Source: Abelmoschus esculentus (taxonomy: Eukaryota; Streptophyta; Magnoliopsida; Malvales; Malvaceae). From it: DNA of 64,000 nucleotides. Position 1 is the stretch's first letter. Each line of letters begins with the position of its first letter. A program made the position numbers and the translations under genes. A model generated the notes under the pieces. The model made no database searches and was not told the DNA's origin. It saw only the letters and a list, made by a program, of their open reading frames with translations. The stretch lies in contig JAUCBN010000011.1 in NCBI GenBank assembly GCA_035048815.1, positions 13,355,501 to 13,419,500 of the forward strand, written 5' to 3'. Positions 24,446-34,110 of the stretch are shown here, piece after piece.

Positions 24446-26140
24446 CAAAATTATACAGATTAATCTAAAATTTTCAGCTTTTTACACGGTTAAAATTTGA
24501 ACGGGTTCTCTATAAAGCCTTTTTATATGTGGACGTTTTAATCCGAACAAAACAAAAACCAGATGTTATTAAATGAAATTTTATGAGTTCAAATAGTTAA
24601 TTATTAGATTTGATCAAAATTATACAAATAAATCTAAAATTTTCAGCTTTTTACTCGGTTAAAATTCTAACGGATTCTCTATAAAGCAATTTTAGACAAG
24701 CAAGTTTTAGTCCCAACAAAACGAAAATTAGATGTTATTAAATCAAATTTTACGAGTTGAAATAGTTAATTATGGGCTTTTGAACAAAATTATACAGATT
24801 AATCTAAAATTTTCAACTTTTTACTCGGTTAAAATTCGAACGGATTCTCTATAAAGCCTTTTTAGACATGCACGTTTTAATCCGAACAAAACGATAACTA
24901 GATGTTATTAAATCAAATTTTTTGAGTTCAAATAATTAATTATGGGATTTTTAACAAAATTATACAGATAGATAAAAAATTTTCAGCTTTTTACTCGGTT
25001 AAAATTCGAACGGATTCTCTATAAAGCAATTTTAGACAAGCAAGTTTTAGTCCTAACAAAACGAAAATTAGATGTTATTAAATCAAATTTTACGAGTTCA
25101 AATAGTTAATTATGGGCTTCTGAACAAAATTATGCAGATTAATCTAAAATTTTCAACTTTTTACTAGGTTAAAATTCGAACGAATTCTCTATAAAGCCTT
25201 TTTAGACATGCATGTTTTAATCCGAACAAAACGATAACTAGAGGTTATTAAATTAAATTTTTTGAGTTCAAATAATTAATTATGGGGTTTTAAACAAAAT
25301 TATACAGATTAATCTAAAATTTTTAGCTTTTTACTCGGTTAAAATTTGAACGGGTTCTCTATAAAGCCTTTTTAGATGTGGACGTTTTAATCCGAACAAA
25401 ACAAAAACCAGATGTTATTAAATGAAATTTTATGAGTTCAAATAGTTAATTATTAGATTTGAACAAAATTATACAAATAAATCTAAAATTTTCAGCTTTT
25501 TACTCAATAAAAATTCGAACGGATTCTCTATAAAGCAATTTTAGACAAGTAAGTTTTAGTCCCAACAAAACGAAAATTAGATGTTATTAAATCAAATTTT
25601 ACGAGTTCAAATAGTTAATTATGGGCTTTTGAACAAAATTATACAGATTAATCTAAAATTTTCATCTTTTTACTAGGTTAAAATTCGAACGTATTCTCTA
25701 TAAAGCCTTTTTAGACATGCACGTTTTAATCCGAACAAAACGATAACTAGAGGTTATTAAATTAAATTTTTTGAGTTCAAATAATTAATTATAGGGTTTT
25801 GAACAAAATTATACAGATTAATCTAAAATTTTTAGCTTTTTACTCGGTTAAAATTTGAACGGGTTCTCTATAAAGCCTTTTTAGATGTGGACGTTTTAAT
25901 CCGAACAAAACAAAAACCAGATGTTATTAAAAGAAATTTTATGAGTTCAAATAGTTAATTATTGGATTTTGAAAAAAATTATACAAATAAATCTAAAATT
26001 TTCAGCTTTTTACTCGGTTAAAATTCAAATGGATTCTCTATAAAACATTTTTAGACAAGCAAGTTTTAGTCCCAACAAAACGAAAATTAGATGTTATTAA
26101 ATCAAATTTTACGAGTTGAAATAGTTAATTATGGGGTTTT
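24446..26140 (+). repeat. Clear run of the ~510-bp satellite trimer (types 2-3-1)
   Basis: By linked variants the successive monomers read type 2, 3, 1, 3, 1, 2, 3, 1, 2, 3: a recurring 2-3-1 order with one irregular step near 24950. Type 2 carries GACGTGGACG or GATGTGGACG with AAAACCAGATG, type 3 carries GCAATTTTAGACAAGC with GAAAATTAGATG, and type 1 carries GACATGCACG with GATAACTAGA. The trimer is about 510 bp, three times 170. Confidence 0.75.
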
Positions 26141-26190
26141 GAATAAAATTATATAGATTAATCTAAAATTTTTAGCTTTTTACTCGGTTA

Positions 26191-28740
26191 AAATTTAAGC
26201 GGGTTCTCTATAATGCCTTTTTAGAAGTGGACGTTTTAATCCGAACAAAACAAAAACCAGATATTATTAAATGAAATTTTATGAGTTAAAATAGTTGAAT
26301 ATGGGATTTGGAACAAAATTATACAGATTAATCTAAAATTTTTTGCTTTTTTCTCGGTTAAAATACGAACGGATTCTCTACAAAGCCTTTTTGGACATAC
26401 ACGTTTTAATCCCAATAATACGAAAACCAGATGTTATTAAATCAAATTTTATGAGTTCAAATAGTTAATTATGGTCTTTTGAACAAAATTATACAGATTA
26501 ATCTAAAATTTTCAACTTTTTACTCGGTTAAAATTCGAACAGATTCTCTATAAAGCCTTTTTAGACATGCACGTTTTAATCCGAACAAAATGATAACTAG
26601 ATATTTTTAAATCAAATTTTTTGAGTTCAAATAATTAATTATGTGGGTTTGAACAAAATTATATAGATTAATCTAAAATTTTCTGATTTTTACTCGGTTA
26701 AAATTTGAACGGGTTCTCTATAAAGACTTTTTAGACGTGGACGTTTTAATCCGAATAAAACAAAAACCAGATGTTATTAAATGAAATTTTATGAGTTCAA
26801 ATAGTTAATTATGGGATTTTGAACAAAATTATACAGATTAATCTAAAATTTTCTGCTTTTTACTCGGTTAAAATTTGAACGGGTTCTCTATAAAGCCTTT
26901 TTAGACGTGGACGTTTTAATCCGAACAAAACAAAAACCAGATGTTATTAAATCAAATTTTATGAGTTCAAATAGTTAATTATGGGATTTTGAACAAAATT
27001 ATACAGATTAATCTAAAATTTTCAACTTTTTACTCGGTTAAAATTCGAACGGATTCTCTATAAAGCCTTTTTAGACATGCACATTTTAATCCGAACAAAA
27101 CGATAACCAGATGTTATTAAATTAAATTTTTTGAGTTCAAAAAATTAATTATGGGGTTTTCAACAAAATTATACAGATTAATCTAAAATTTTCACCTTTT
27201 TACTCGGTTAAAATTTGAAAGGATTCTTTATAAAGCCTTTTTAGACATACACGTTTTAATCCGAACAAAACAAAAACCAGATGTTATTAAATAAAATTTT
27301 ATGAGTTCAAATAGTTAATTATGAGATTTTGAACAAAATTATACAGATTAATCTAATATTTTCAGATTTTTACTCTGTTAAAATTCGAACGGATTCTCTA
27401 TAAAGCAATTTTTGACATACAAGTTTTTAGTCCTAACAAAACGAAAATTAGATGTTATTAAATCAAATTTTACGAGTTCAAATAGTTAGTTATGGACTTT
27501 TGAATAAAATTATATAGATTAATCTAAAATTTTCAACTTTTTATTCAGTTAAAATTCGAACGGATTCTCTATAAAGCCTTTTTAGACATGCACGTTTTAA
27601 TCCGAACAAAACAATAACTAGATGTTATTAAATTAAATTTTTTGATTTCAAATAATTAATTATGGGGTTTTCAACAAAATTATACAGATTAATCTAAAAT
27701 TTTTAGCTTTTTACTCTGTTAAAATTTGAACGGATTCTCTATAAAGCCTTTTTAGACGTGGACGTTTTAATCCGAACAAAACAAAAACCAGATGTTATTA
27801 AAAGAAATTTTATGAGTTCAAAAAGTTAATTATGGGCTTTTGAACAAAATTATACAAATAAATCTAAAATTTTCAGCTTTTTACTCGGTTAAAATTCGAA
27901 CGGATTCTCTATAAAGTCTTTTTAGACATGCACGTTTTAATCCCAACAAAACGAAAATAATATGTTATTAAATCAAAATTTACGAGTTCAAATAGTTAAT
28001 TATGGGCTTTTGAACAAAATTATACAGATTAATCTAAAATTTTCAACTTTTTACTGGGTTAAAATTTGAACGGGTTCTCTATAAAGCCTTTTTAGACGTG
28101 GACGTTTTAATCCGAACAAAATAAAAACCAGATGTTATTAAATGAAATTTTATGAGTTCAAATAGTTAATTATTGGATTTTGAAAAAAATTATACAGATA
28201 AATCTAAAATTTTTAGTTTTTTACTCGGTTAAAATTCAAACGTATTCTCTATAAAGCAATTTTAGACAAGAAAGTTTAGTCCTAACAAAACGAAAATTAG
28301 ATGTTATTAAATCAAATTTTATGAGTTCAAATTGTTAATTATCGGCTTTTGAACAAAATTATACAGATTAATCTAAAATTTTCAGCTTTTTACTCGGTTA
28401 AAATTTGAACGGGTTCTCTATAAAGCCTTTTTAGATGTGGACGTTTTAATCCGAACAAAACAAAAACCAGATGTTATTAAATGAAATTTTATGAGTTCAA
28501 ATAGTTAATTATTGGATTTTGAACAAAATTATACAAATAAATCTAAAATTTTCAGCTTTTTACTCGGTTAAAATTCGAACGGATTCTCTATAAAACATTT
28601 TTAGACAAGCAAGTTTTAGTCCCAACAAAACGAAAATTAGATGTTATTAAATCAAATTTTACGAGTTGAAATAGTTAATTATGGGGTTTTGAATAAAATT
28701 ATATAGATTAATCTAAAATTTTTAGCTTTTTACTCGGTTA
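26191..28740 (+). repeat. 15-monomer satellite higher-order unit A (2,550 bp)
   Basis: The rare string AAATTTAAGCGGGTTCTC, followed by TAATGCCTTTTTAGAAGTGG, occurs at 26191, 28741 and 36150. The first spacing is exactly 2,550 bp, fifteen times 170. Inside the unit, other private variants recur in the same order in the next unit: TTTTCTGCTTTTTACTCGG, TTTTCACCTTTTTACTCGG with GAAAGGATTCTTTATAAAGC, GCAATTTTTGACATACAAG, and GAAAATAATATG or GAAAATCATATG. Confidence 0.8.
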
Positions 28741-29290
28741 AAATTTAAGCGGGTTCTCTATAATGCCTTTTTAGAAGTGGACGTTTTAATCCGAACAAAA
28801 CAAAAACCAGATATTATTAAATGAAATTTTATGAGTTAAAATAGTTGAATATGGGATTTGGAACAAAATTATACAGATTAATATAAAATTTTTAGCTTTT
28901 TACTCGGTTAAAATACGAACGGATTCTCTACAAAGCCTTTTTGGACATACACGTTTTAATCCCAACAATACGAAAACCAGATGTTATTAAATCAAATTTT
29001 ATGAGTTCAAATAGTTAATTATGGTCTTTTGAACAAAATTATACAGATTTATCTAAAATTTTCAACTTTTTACTCGGTTAAAATTCGAACAGATTCTCTA
29101 TAAAGCCTTTTTAGACATGCACGTTTTAATCCGAACAAAATGATAACTAGATATTTTTAAATCAAATTTTTTGAGTTCAAATAATTAATTATGTGGTTTT
29201 GAACAAAATTATATAGATTAATCTAAAATTTTCTGCTTTTTACTCGGTTAAAATTATATAGGTTGACCCTGATCAACCCCGCCGACAGAA

Positions 29291-29931
29291 ATGAGTTGTC
29301 TATTTTGGAACTGTCAGGGCTTTGGCAAGACTTTGACAGTTTCTTTTCTACATCTTGCTGGATTCATGCGTTTTACCTTCTTTCCTTTTGTTTTTTCTTT
29401 TCTTTTCTCTAGGTGTTTTTGGTTCTTGTTTTTGTTAGGTACCTTTAGTTTCTTTGGTTTCGTTTTTCTTTTTTGGTGATTTTTGTTTTATGGAATAATA
29501 ATAATATTTCTTTTTTGTTTGTTTACTTTTTTTGTTTCTATCTTTATTTTATTTTAATTTTGGCTATTTATCCATTTATTACTTCACTGTTTCTCTTTTC
29601 TGTTTGTTTTCCAACTTTTGAGGAACTTCCAACGGCTCTGCCTTTACCACCCTTGTTAAGGGATTTCTCTAACATCTTTAATGATGTTGTTCCACGATCA
29701 TTTACCTTTAATTTTGACTCATGCAAACGTTCTTTCGGATGTTCTACTTCGTTACCTTTGGTTCCTCCAACGTCTTTCGGTTCTTGTATCTATTTTTTCC
29801 CATGCATTTCAACCCTTTCTTGCATAAGGCTTTGCATTTCGTCTTGGACCAGATTTGACTTAGCTGGGATGAGCAGCGTTAATAACTCTTCGGCGGAGGT
29901 TGATAGTGATCAACCCCGCCGAGACAAATGA
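29291..29931 (+). other. LINE copy 3: ORF1/ORF2 bridge with T-rich spacer
   Basis: This matches the copy 1 bridge at 6384-6938. It starts with an ORF2-like N-terminus (MSCLFWNCQGFGK) directly after DQPRRQK, then a T-rich spacer with hydrophobic translation broken by a TGA at 29477-29479, and ends MSSVNNSSAEVDSDQPRRDK with ATGA at 29928-29931. The stretch around LLRDFSNIFNDV corresponds to LQRDYFHIFYDV in copy 1, so the two spacers are homologous, though the spacer here is longer. Confidence 0.65.
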
Positions 29932-32900
29932 AACTCTTATGTTGGAACTGCCAGGGACTCGGCAACTCCCAGGCAGTTCTTGCACTTCAACGTGCTGCTT
30001 CAAAGCATGTTGCCGATTATGTTTTTCTCTGCGAAACTAGATTGACTCAATCCAATATGGAGAGGATTAAACATAAACTTGGCATGCATGGATGCATAGC
30101 CGTCGACTCCAGACCTTCTTGTACGGGCCTTACTTTTCTTTGGAACAGCAATGTCTCCGTCGATTTACTTTCCTACTCCGATCGACACATTGATGTCATT
30201 CTCTCTTTCGGTGTGTTATCCCTCCACTTCTCTGGTTTACATGGGTTCCCGGAAACTGCCAATAAATATAAAACATGGCAGTTGATAGATTCTCTGCATT
30301 CAACATCCACCCTCCCCTGGCTTTTAGGGGGGACTTTAATGAAATTCTTTATGATCATGAAAAACGAGGTGGGCCTCGGCGCGCAAGATCACAAATTAAT
30401 AATTTTCAGGATTGTCTTGACAAGAACGATCTTTTTGACTGTAAACCAACATCTGGTTGGTTCACTTGGACTAGATCAGGTCGTGCTACGGAAACTATCA
30501 TGGAACGACTTGATCGCTTTCTAGGAAATTCTGCTTGGTTCCAAGCTTTCCCTAATTGTCAAGCTATATCCTTCTTTCAAGCGCGTTCTGATCATTGTCC
30601 TATCCTAATGGATACAAACCCTTGCCAATCTCAACGTTCTCTGCGCTCTCGCATTCCTTTTCGTTATGAGAACTGTTGGACTGATAACCCAGAGGTTCTT
30701 TCTCGAATTACTGCGATTTGGTCCAACCGATCTTGCTCGACTTTTCAGAAGCTTCACAAGATTGGTCTTTTTTTGGCTAAATGGCAATCAAATAAGTGTA
30801 TTAAATCTAATGAACGCATCAATCAGCTCACTGACTTTATCAACATGTGTCTTCAACGTCAACACTCGGATACGGACGCTCCTAACTTCCTTGCTGCCAA
30901 AAGTGAGCTTGATCGCTTACTTAATGAGAAGGAAATTTATTGGGCTCAACGAGCTCGGGTACACTGGTTAGTCCACGGTGATAAGAACACTTCCTTTTTT
31001 CATGCAAGGGCAACCAACCGACGACGAAAGAATCATATTGCTGGGCTTTTTAATAATCAGAATTTATGGCAAACTACTACACCTGCTATAATGTCTATTG
31101 CTGTTAGTTACTTTCAATATCTTTTTGCTTCTTCCTCCCCTACTAGTGCGTCTTCCATTTTGGACAACATTCCCCCTATTGTCTCTGACTCAATGAATAA
31201 CGACCTTAATAAGGACTTCACAGCAGATGAAGTCTATGTTGCCTTTCGTGACATCGACCCGAGGAAAGCTCCTGGTGTTGATGGCTTCCCGAGCAGTTTC
31301 TTTCGTCAGTACTGGGACATTCTTGGTCAGGAATTTATAAGTCTCTGCCTCAGACTTTTACGAGGGACGGTTAATTTAGACGAGGTCAATCGATCCATTA
31401 TTGTTCTTATTCCTAAAGTGAGCGACCCTACTACGATGAGACATCTACGACCTATTAGTCTTTGCACAGTCGTTTATAAAACAGTTTCGAAAGTTTTAGT
31501 CAACCGGCTAAAGTCTACCATGCCTTTATGCATTAGTGGTAATCAGGCCGCGTTCGTTCGTGGGCGGAATATTTCTGATAATATTCTTATCGCTCATGAG
31601 TTTATCCATACTCTTAACACTGATGTTACTTCTTTGGCTAAAGGTGCCAGCTTAAAGCTGGATATGGAAAAAGCCTTCGATCGTGTTGAATGGCCTTTTC
31701 TTGAACAAGTTATGCTTCGTCTGGGATTCAACTCAAACTGGGTTTCTCTTATTATGAGGTGCGTTTCCTCGGTCTCTTATCAAGTTCGCATCAATGATTC
31801 TCTTTCAAGGCCTTTTAAACCCAGTAGAGGTCTGCGGCAAGGTGACCCCTTTTCCCCCTTTTTGTTTCTTTTCTGCACTCAAGGTCTCTCGGCCTTGCTT
31901 AATTCTGAACAAACCAATGGGCACCTCCCTGGTCTTCGTACCAGTCGGAATGGGCCTCGTATCAATCACCTACTTTTTGCGGATGACTGTGTTGTCTTTA
32001 TCAAAAATACACTCGTAGAGGCTCAGCGCCTCAAGGACGTTTTGCAGACTTATGCTTCCTCGTCAGGACAAGCGGTGAACTTTGAAAAGTCTACTATCTT
32101 TTTCTCATGGAAAACTTCCTCTCTGCTTAGGGCAGAGATTAATGATATCCTTTGTGTACGAGAGGTGGATGACCCTGGTATTTATTTAGGGGTCCCCCTC
32201 CTTATTGGGAAGAACAAAACTGCAGCCCTAGGGTTTACTAGGGATAATATGAGTGCCCGGCTGAATACTTGGGATAAACATCTCCTTTCCTTCAGTGGTC
32301 GTGAAGTTTTCATTAAAGCGGTTATCCAATCTCTGCCTCAATATGTCATGTCTTGCTACCTCTTACCACACAATATTATTGACGATATGACTACCGTCAT
32401 ACGTCGATATTGGTGGTCGGGGAAAGCTGGTAAACGTGGGTGGCACATGCTTCCCTGGGATACACTCTGCCTCCCTAAAGCTGCTGGAGGTGTAGGGTTT
32501 CGTGATCTTCACCACTTTAATATCGCTCTGCTAGGCAAGCAAGTTTGGCGGTTAATTTGTGAGCCTGATAACCTTCTAAGTCAGGTCTATAAGTGTAAGT
32601 ACTACCCTACGGGTTCAGTCCTAGAGTCTACTCATACGCGTAGTTCTTCTTTTGCTTGGAAAGGTCTAAGCGTTGCTATTTCTAAGCTCTGTCATGGGTT
32701 TTTCAAACGCCCTGGCATGTCAAGTAATATTAAAGTTCATTTTGATCGGTGGGGTGGTTCTCAGCCCGTTCACCTTTATGGTAATTATGATATCAATGAT
32801 GAAGTCCCTCTCCGTGCAGGTTCCTTCATGCTCTTTAATTCATCTCGATGGGATGAAGCAAAAGTGAGAGGTTATTTTTCCCATGAAGATGCTAATACCA

Positions 32901-34014
32901 TCCCTAACGTTCCAATTATTAATGATTGCAATGACTCTACTCTTTAGGGTTACCATGATGCAGGTCTTTACACAGTTCGTTCTGGTTATCAATTCTTGCA
33001 GTTGCAATTCTGGCCTATTAACAGGCCTTCTAAACTTCGGAAAATCTTGTCTAAGTTGCCTACGCTGCCCAAAGTTCGTTCCTTTGGTTGGCGTTTATGT
33101 CATGATGCGTTACCCTCTGGTCAGAAAATTATGCAGGCTAGTCTTGGACCTGGAATCTGCCCTATATGCAACTTGACTATCGAAACCTCTATCCATGCTA
33201 TGCGTGATTGTTCTAGTGCTAAGGAGGCGATCCTCCTGGCAGGCCTTCCCCATAGGTTGTTGTCTACTGTCTATACCTCTCCCTTTCAATGGCTTTCTGC
33301 TGCTACTGGTTTCCTTACTCTACACCAATTCTCTCTTCTTATCACAATCTTATGGAATCTATGGAACCGCCGTAATGATCTTGTTCATAACAGCCATATT
33401 CAACCGATTTGGTTAACTGTTGCCTCCGCCCAAAAACTGCTCACTGATTATACATCTTCTAATGATGAGGCCCGCAAATCTTCCCGGCTAGCTGAGCCCA
33501 TTCTTGCTCCTGCTAGATGGACGAAATCGGCTCCAGGTTTTGTCAAAATCAACACGGATGGGGCTTTTGATCCTGTTCTACGAGGAGCTGCTGCTGCGGT
33601 TATTGCTCGCGATTCTTCTGGCTCCGTGCTTGGTGGATGCTTCATGCCCCTCCTTTGCCCGGATCTTGCCTCTGCTGAGGCTCTTGCTGTTCTGGAAGGC
33701 TTACGGCTTGCTGTTGCCAACGGATGGTCTAACGTGGTTCTGGAAACTGACTCTGCGTCCATTGCCAACAAAGTTAATCATGCTCCGTCTCGAGATCTTT
33801 CCACAGTGCAGCACTTGATTGCTCGCATTCGTACCACCCTGGGTACTGTGCCTAATTGTCAGATTTGTTATGTACCTAGAGATGCAAACGTTGTTGCCCA
33901 TACTCTGGCTAGTAGGGTTTTGCGTTCTTTTACCTCTTCTGCTTTTGATTGTTTCTTTCCCGACTTTATTCGGGCCTCTGTAAACCTGGAGAGGTTTTCC
34001 TCTTCTTCTCAATA
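29928..34014 (+). pseudogene. LINE ORF2, nearly intact: endonuclease, RT, zinc segment, RNase H
   Basis: The start ATG at 29928 overlaps the preceding stop (ATGA). The endonuclease shows WNCQG (residues 6-10), CETR with Glu36, and SDHCPI. A run of six G (copy 1 has seven) at about 30327-30332 shifts the frame just inside the GGDFNE active-site motif, so the first reading ends at 30524 and the correct frame continues to 32947. RT motifs are intact: KAPGVDGFPSSFF, LKLDMEKAFDRVEW, RGLRQGDPF and FADD at 31976-31987. TAG at 32945-32947 replaces the TGG present in copies 1 and 2. The same frame continues through CPICNLTIETSIHAMRDC and RNase H (NTDGAFDP, AEALAVLEGL, ETDSASI, DANVVAHTLA) to TAA at 34012-34014. 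About 1,360 codons in all, normal for plant L1 ORF2 with RNase H. Confidence 0.94.
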
Positions 34015-34032
34015 AAACTTTGGGTACTCTTT

Positions 34033-34064
34033 TCCCCATAGGGGCCTTCCCACCTCTCGGGGTG
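34033..34064 (+). other. LINE copy 3: 3' end hairpins
   Basis: CCCC-ATA-GGGG is followed by CCACCTC-TC-GGGGTGG, a 7-bp stem with one G-U pair in RNA where copy 2 has G-C. Position relative to the A tail is the same as in copies 1 and 2. Confidence 0.6.
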
Positions 34065-34110
34065 GTCGGGTATAGGGGGGTTTTAATGAGGCCCTTTTCC
34101 TCAAAAAAAA

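Larger units (their letters stand above)
18020..29255 (+). repeat. 170-bp satellite block between LINE copies 2 and 3
   Basis: About 66 monomers. 18020-19700 and about 24250-29255 are built from the three-type set with the CGGGTTCTCTATAAAGCC and GACGTGGACG variants. 19700-24250 belongs to a different subfamily, with mostly type-1-like monomers that carry GATTCTCTTTAAAGC or GATTCTCCATAAAGC and ATTTACACATGCACG variants. A monomer at about 22740-22790 has an internal duplication of about 30 bp (AATAATTAATTATGGGCTTT twice) that recurs at about 44210. No coding capacity is seen. Confidence 0.95.
29261..34110 (+). mobile_element. LINE copy 3, 5'-truncated at the ORF1 end, youngest-looking
   Basis: Homology to copy 1 begins at GGTTGACCCTGATCAACCCC (29261), the last codons of ORF1. 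It includes the whole ORF1/ORF2 bridge and ORF2, and ends in an 8-base A tail (34103-34110). Five bases (ATATA, 29256-29260) of filler precede it. The satellite reads CTCGGTTAAAATT before and AAAATTTGAACGGG after, so the insertion lies at the TTAAAA site with a duplication of about 6 bp. ORF2 needs only one frameshift and one nonsense change to explain its loss, far less decay than copy 1. Confidence 0.93.
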
